Source: Caldisericaceae bacterium
Lineage (GTDB): Bacteria; Calditrichota; Calditrichia; Calditrichales; Calditrichaceae
DNA length: 9,887 nt
Direction of reading: 5' to 3'
Assembly: GCA_021160885.1 (NCBI GenBank)
Contig: JAGHBR010000214.1
Location: forward strand, 1-9,887
In this document: positions 7,426 to 9,887 of the stretch, one piece after another
How positions within the stretch are numbered: the stretch's first letter is position 1
Layout of the letters: each line of letters starts with the position of its first letter
The notes under the pieces: generated by a model
What the model was told of the DNA's origin: nothing
The model's database searches: none
What the model saw: the letters and a program-made list of their open reading frames with translations, nothing else
Program-made: the position numbers and the translations under genes

Positions 7426-7533
7426 CTTGAGAGGGGGGAAGATGTTGGATTTAAATGGTAACCGCAAACTTTTGCTTGCAATCAGTAAATGAATTAAAAA
7501 TTAAGAGTTGGAATATTCAAATCAAAAAATTCT

Positions 7534-7547
7534 TAAAATGGATTTTA
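7534..7547 (+). promoter_or_regulatory. 14-base dyad before hemG, possible operator
   Basis: TAAAAT and ATTTTA flank a central GG, giving a dyad 51 bases before the hemG start. The left arm also resembles a -10 box (TAAAAT). A regulator site is possible, but the arms are pure A/T and could be chance. Confidence 0.2.
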
Positions 7548-7583
7548 TGGCGAAGATTTCAGAAAACCCAAAAGAACCCTTTT

Positions 7584-7590
7584 AAAGGAG
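7584..7590 (+). promoter_or_regulatory. strong Shine-Dalgarno site of hemG
   Basis: AAAGGAG lies seven bases before the ATG at 7598. It is one of the best ribosome sites in the window. It fits a gene that begins its own message and cannot rely on coupling to an upstream gene. Confidence 0.85.
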
Positions 7591-7597
7591 AACTTAA

Positions 7598-8959
7598 ATG
7601 AGAACTGCTATCATTGGGGCAGGCATTTCAGGTTTAACCACCGCCTATTATCTTAAGCAGCAGGGATGCGATGTAGTGGTTTTTGAAAAAGAAAATCGTG
7701 TTGGCGGCTCCATGGTTACTGAGCAACAGGATGGTTTTTTAATTGACCTGGGTCCCAATAGTACATTGGAGACTTCGCAGGTTTTGCGTGATTTAATTGA
7801 TGCGATTGGTCTGAGCGAACAAAAGGTTTACGCCAATGAATTAAGCAACAAACGGTTTGTTGTGCGCAACGGACAACTGTACGCCTTGCCCATTTCGCCT
7901 CCGGCATTTCTAAAAACCAAATTGTTTTCCTTGAAGGCCAAACTTCAGTTGTTGAAGGAGCCTTTTATTCCAAAAGTAGAGGCAGAGGATATTTCACTGG
8001 CCGATTATGTGCGTTACCGTCTGGGAGAGGAATTTTTGGATTACGCCATCAATCCGTTTGTGGCTGGGGTTTATGCTGGTGATCCTGAAAATTTAAGCGC
8101 TCCGGCCGGCTTTCCGAAATTGTTTAATTTAGAACAAAAATACGGTTCGTTCATTAAAGGGGCCATTAAGGGTAAACGCGAACGGCAAAAACGCCAAGAG
8201 GTGGCCAAAGATCGGGCTAAGATGTTTTCGTTTTTGTCCGGGATGCAGACGTTTGCCGATGCGCTGGCTAAAATATTAGCACCTGCCATCCAACTGCAAA
8301 GCGAAGTGCTGGAAGTTCTACCTGCGGAAAAAGGTTTTAAGCTAATGATTGGTCGGGGCGAAAAAGAAGAAGAACACCGTTTTGAGCGAGTGGTCGTTTC
8401 AGTCCCAACTTACGTGCAGGCCAAAATTTTAAAAGCCTTCTTAAAAGGACAACAAAAGCTACTGGAACAGGTTGCTTACCCGCCGGTGGCCGTGGTCTTT
8501 ATGGGCTTTAACAGGTCGGCTGTAAATCATCCGTTGGATGGTTTTGGCTTTTTGCTGCCAGCCAAGGAAAAGAGACAAATTTTAGGCTCAATATTCAGTT
8601 CTACCATCTTTCCGGGGCGCGCTCCGCAAGGCAAAGTTGCCTTTACTACTTTTGTTGGGGGCATGCGCAATCCTGACAACGCTTTAAAAGATGCTGAACA
8701 ATTAAAACCTCTGGTTCTGCAGGATTTAGACGATTTACTTGGTTTAAATGAGGAACCGGTACTGACACGCATTCGTCGCTGGCCAAGGGCCATTCCCCAG
8801 TACCAACTGGGCTACAAGTCAGTACAAAACCTGTACGACGAACTGGAAGAGCGTTATTCCGGATTGTATTTTGCTGGCAATTTCCGTCGCGGTATTAGCG
8901 TGGGAGATAGTGTACTAAGCGCGAATGAAACTTCAGAAAAAATATTAAATGAAAAATGA
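7598..8959 (+). CDS. hemG: FAD-dependent protoporphyrinogen oxidase (HemY-type)
   Basis: This flavoprotein removes six electrons from protoporphyrinogen IX to give protoporphyrin IX. In characterised HemY-type enzymes the acceptor is molecular oxygen. The gene is called hemG or hemY depending on the scheme; this is not the short flavodoxin-like HemG of E. coli. The 453-residue product starts with a Rossmann dinucleotide fold, AIIGAGISGLTTAYYL (4-19), then VVFEKENRVGG (27-37), and LIDLGPNSTLE (48-58) as in the protoporphyrinogen oxidase/amine oxidase superfamily. NPFVAGVYAGDPENLSAPAGFPKL (152-175) contains the family-typical region facing the substrate. The C-terminal FAD motif is LYFAGNFRRGISVGDSV (423-439). 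There is no signal peptide; the protein is probably soluble or peripherally membrane-bound. In Gram-positive relatives the same fold acts as coproporphyrinogen oxidase (CgoX). The HemN in this cluster supplies protoporphyrinogen, which favours the protoporphyrinogen role. hemB follows nine bases after the stop. Confidence 0.94.
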   Translation: MRTAIIGAGISGLTTAYYLKQQGCDVVVFEKENRVGGSMVTEQQDGFLIDLGPNSTLETSQVLRDLIDAIGLSEQKVYANELSNKRFVVRNGQLYALPISPPAFLKTKLFSLKAKLQLLKEPFIPKVEAEDISLADYVRYRLGEEFLDYAINPFVAGVYAGDPENLSAPAGFPKLFNLEQKYGSFIKGAIKGKRERQKRQEVAKDRAKMFSFLSGMQTFADALAKILAPAIQLQSEVLEVLPAEKGFKLMIGRGEKEEEHRFERVVVSVPTYVQAKILKAFLKGQQKLLEQVAYPPVAVVFMGFNRSAVNHPLDGFGFLLPAKEKRQILGSIFSSTIFPGRAPQGKVAFTTFVGGMRNPDNALKDAEQLKPLVLQDLDDLLGLNEEPVLTRIRRWPRAIPQYQLGYKSVQNLYDELEERYSGLYFAGNFRRGISVGDSVLSANETSEKILNEK

Positions 8960-8966
8960 GGAGAGG
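8958..8966 (+). promoter_or_regulatory. Shine-Dalgarno site of hemB overlapping the hemG stop
   Basis: GAGGAGAGG begins within the TGA of hemG (8957-8959) and ends two bases before the hemB ATG at 8969. The purine run is long and strong, and its overlap with the stop suggests that ribosomes ending hemG re-initiate on hemB. Confidence 0.8.
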
Positions 8967-8968
8967 TT

Positions 8969-9887
8969 ATGTTTACACCTTATTATCGTCCGCGTAGACT
9001 GAGAAGAAATGAAAGTATTCGTCGCATGGTGCGTGAAACCCACCTGCGGGTGGATGATTTAATTTTTCCGCTGTTTGTAACAGAAGGCAAAAATGTAAAA
9101 AATCCGATTGCTTCGATGCCTGGTAATTTTCAAATGTCTATTGATTTACTGGTAGAAGAAGTAAAAGAAGTGCGCCAGTTGGGCATTCCTGCCATCATTT
9201 TGTTCGGCATTCCTGAACACAAGGATGCTGTCGGCAGCGATGCCATGAACGACGAAGGCATTATTCAACGAGCGGTGAAAGCAATTAAAGATGCAGTTCC
9301 CGAACTGTACGTCATTACCGATGTCTGTTTTTGCGAATACACCGACCATGGACATTGCGGCGCAGTGGTAGAGGGCGATGTGGACAATGATTCCACGCTG
9401 GAGATGCTGGCTAACCAGGTGCTTACTCATGCCCGAGCTGGCGCCGACATGGTGGCTCCTTCGGGCATGATGGATGGCATGGTTGGCGCCATTCGCGAAG
9501 CATTAGACGACAACGGTTTCGAAAAAATTCCCATCATGAGTTATGCCGCCAAATACGCTTCGGCTTTTTATGGGCCTTTCCGTGATGCGGCCGAATCGGC
9601 GCCGCAGTTTGGTGATCGTCGTACCTATCAGATGGATCCGGCCAATGGACGAGAAGCGCTTTATGAAGTTGATCTTGATGTAAATGAAGGCGCTGATATT
9701 ATTATGGTTAAACCGGCCCTTTCTTATCTGGACATCATTCAACGCGTACGTGACCGTATCGATCTGCCGGTGGCCGCCTACAACGTAAGCGGTGAGTTCT
9801 CAATGGTCAAAGCAGCCGCTCAACAAGGCTGGATTGATGAGAAACGGGTAACATTGGAAATCCTGACTTCAATTAAACGGGCTGGCG
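8969..9887 (+). CDS. hemB: porphobilinogen synthase (5-aminolevulinate dehydratase), 3'-truncated
   Basis: This enzyme condenses two 5-aminolevulinate molecules into porphobilinogen, in the cytosol. The frame runs off the right edge after 306 complete codons. Family members have about 325 residues, so roughly the last 20 are missing and no stop is seen. Translating from the ATG, the start MFTPYYRPRRLRRN is typical. The zinc site DVCFCEYTDHGHCG gives Cys120, Cys122 and Cys130, marking the zinc-dependent type rather than the Asp-rich magnesium type. The two Schiff-base lysines are Lys195 in MSYAAKYASAFYGPFRDA and Lys248 in IMVKPALSYLDI. APSGMMDGMVGAIR (163-176) and YNVSGEFSMVK (281-291) are further family signatures. 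The gene sits in a probable hemG-hemB unit, so an early-pathway gene is co-transcribed with a late one. A following hemL, absent from this window, would be the natural next gene but is not visible. Confidence 0.96.
   Translation, partial: MFTPYYRPRRLRRNESIRRMVRETHLRVDDLIFPLFVTEGKNVKNPIASMPGNFQMSIDLLVEEVKEVRQLGIPAIILFGIPEHKDAVGSDAMNDEGIIQRAVKAIKDAVPELYVITDVCFCEYTDHGHCGAVVEGDVDNDSTLEMLANQVLTHARAGADMVAPSGMMDGMVGAIREALDDNGFEKIPIMSYAAKYASAFYGPFRDAAESAPQFGDRRTYQMDPANGREALYEVDLDVNEGADIIMVKPALSYLDIIQRVRDRIDLPVAAYNVSGEFSMVKAAAQQGWIDEKRVTLEILTSIKRAG

Larger units (their letters stand above)
7228..7597 (+). other. 370-base gap between hemH and hemG, regulatory region without a convincing gene
   Basis: No open frame longer than about 33 codons lies here and none resembles a known protein. 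The stretch is AT-rich. It holds a small GC-rich hairpin (7292-7311), a long hairpin (7330-7382), a T-rich run (7402-7413), a promoter-like pair (7397-7425), a short frame with a purine-rich lead (7442-7492), a 14-base dyad (7534-7547) and the hemG ribosome site (7584-7590). No canonical intrinsic terminator (GC stem directly followed by T-run) is visible. It is by far the largest gap in a cluster whose other gaps are 45 bases or less, so it most likely ends the hemX-hemH unit and starts hemG-hemB. Confidence 0.7.

Noticed and set aside
7360..7461. 33-codon frame starting MKLKKVLKS in the hemH-hemG gap
   Set aside because: It begins inside the hairpin loop with purines only one base before the ATG, runs through the T-rich tract, and resembles nothing known.
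7508..7524. FNR/CRP-like site (TTGGA ... ATCAA) upstream of hemG
   Set aside because: The half-sites are separated by seven bases rather than four and the left half does not match, so the resemblance is not supported.
7538..7585. 15-codon frame starting MDFMAKISENPKEPF just before hemG
   Set aside because: There is no ribosome site in front of it, and its stop lies in the hemG Shine-Dalgarno site. It is too short to support without conservation data.
1..9887. CRISPR array, tRNA or rRNA gene, insertion sequence, phage or defence module
   Set aside because: I saw no spaced direct repeats, no tRNA or rRNA-like sequence, no transposase and no terminal repeats. The window is filled by biosynthetic genes with uniform base use.

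Overview
The window is an almost uninterrupted heme biosynthesis cluster. Every gene I can support is on the + strand. It comes from a bacterium that makes 5-aminolevulinate by the C5 (glutamyl-tRNA) route. Composition is moderately AT-leaning, and Shine-Dalgarno sites are purine-rich and of varying strength. Together with the gene order, this would fit a Gram-negative bacterium of the FCB sphere, such as Calditrichota, Ignavibacteria or a relative. That placement is a low-confidence impression; the sequence alone does not fix the organism.

Layout from left to right: (1) the 3' part of a HemX/CcsA-like membrane protein, open to the left edge; (2) hemA, glutamyl-tRNA reductase; (3) hemC, hydroxymethylbilane synthase; (4) hemD, uroporphyrinogen-III synthase, overlapping hemC; (5) hemE, uroporphyrinogen decarboxylase, starting one base after the hemD stop; (6) hemN, oxygen-independent coproporphyrinogen III dehydrogenase; (7) hemH, ferrochelatase, starting at GTG just after a run of seven G; (8) a 370-base stretch without a convincing gene, holding two hairpins, a promoter-like pair and short dyads; (9) hemG/hemY, FAD-dependent protoporphyrinogen oxidase; (10) hemB, porphobilinogen synthase, cut by the right edge about 20 residues before its expected end.

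The genes cover the pathway from glutamyl-tRNA to protoheme by the protoporphyrin branch. HemA makes glutamate-1-semialdehyde. HemL, not seen here, would convert it to 5-aminolevulinate. HemB, HemC and HemD build uroporphyrinogen III, HemE and HemN give protoporphyrinogen IX, HemG/HemY oxidises it, and HemH inserts iron. Tight junctions (overlap, 1-base gap, Shine-Dalgarno sites inside preceding stop codons) point to translational coupling from hemX through hemH. The 370-base gap probably separates a second unit, hemG-hemB, with its own control.

I found no undescribed system. The points most worth a second look are the structured hemH-hemG gap, the pairing of an oxygen-independent HemN with a HemY-type oxidase in separate units, the degenerate tryptophan-rich motif of the HemX-like protein, and the G7 tract at the hemN/hemH junction.
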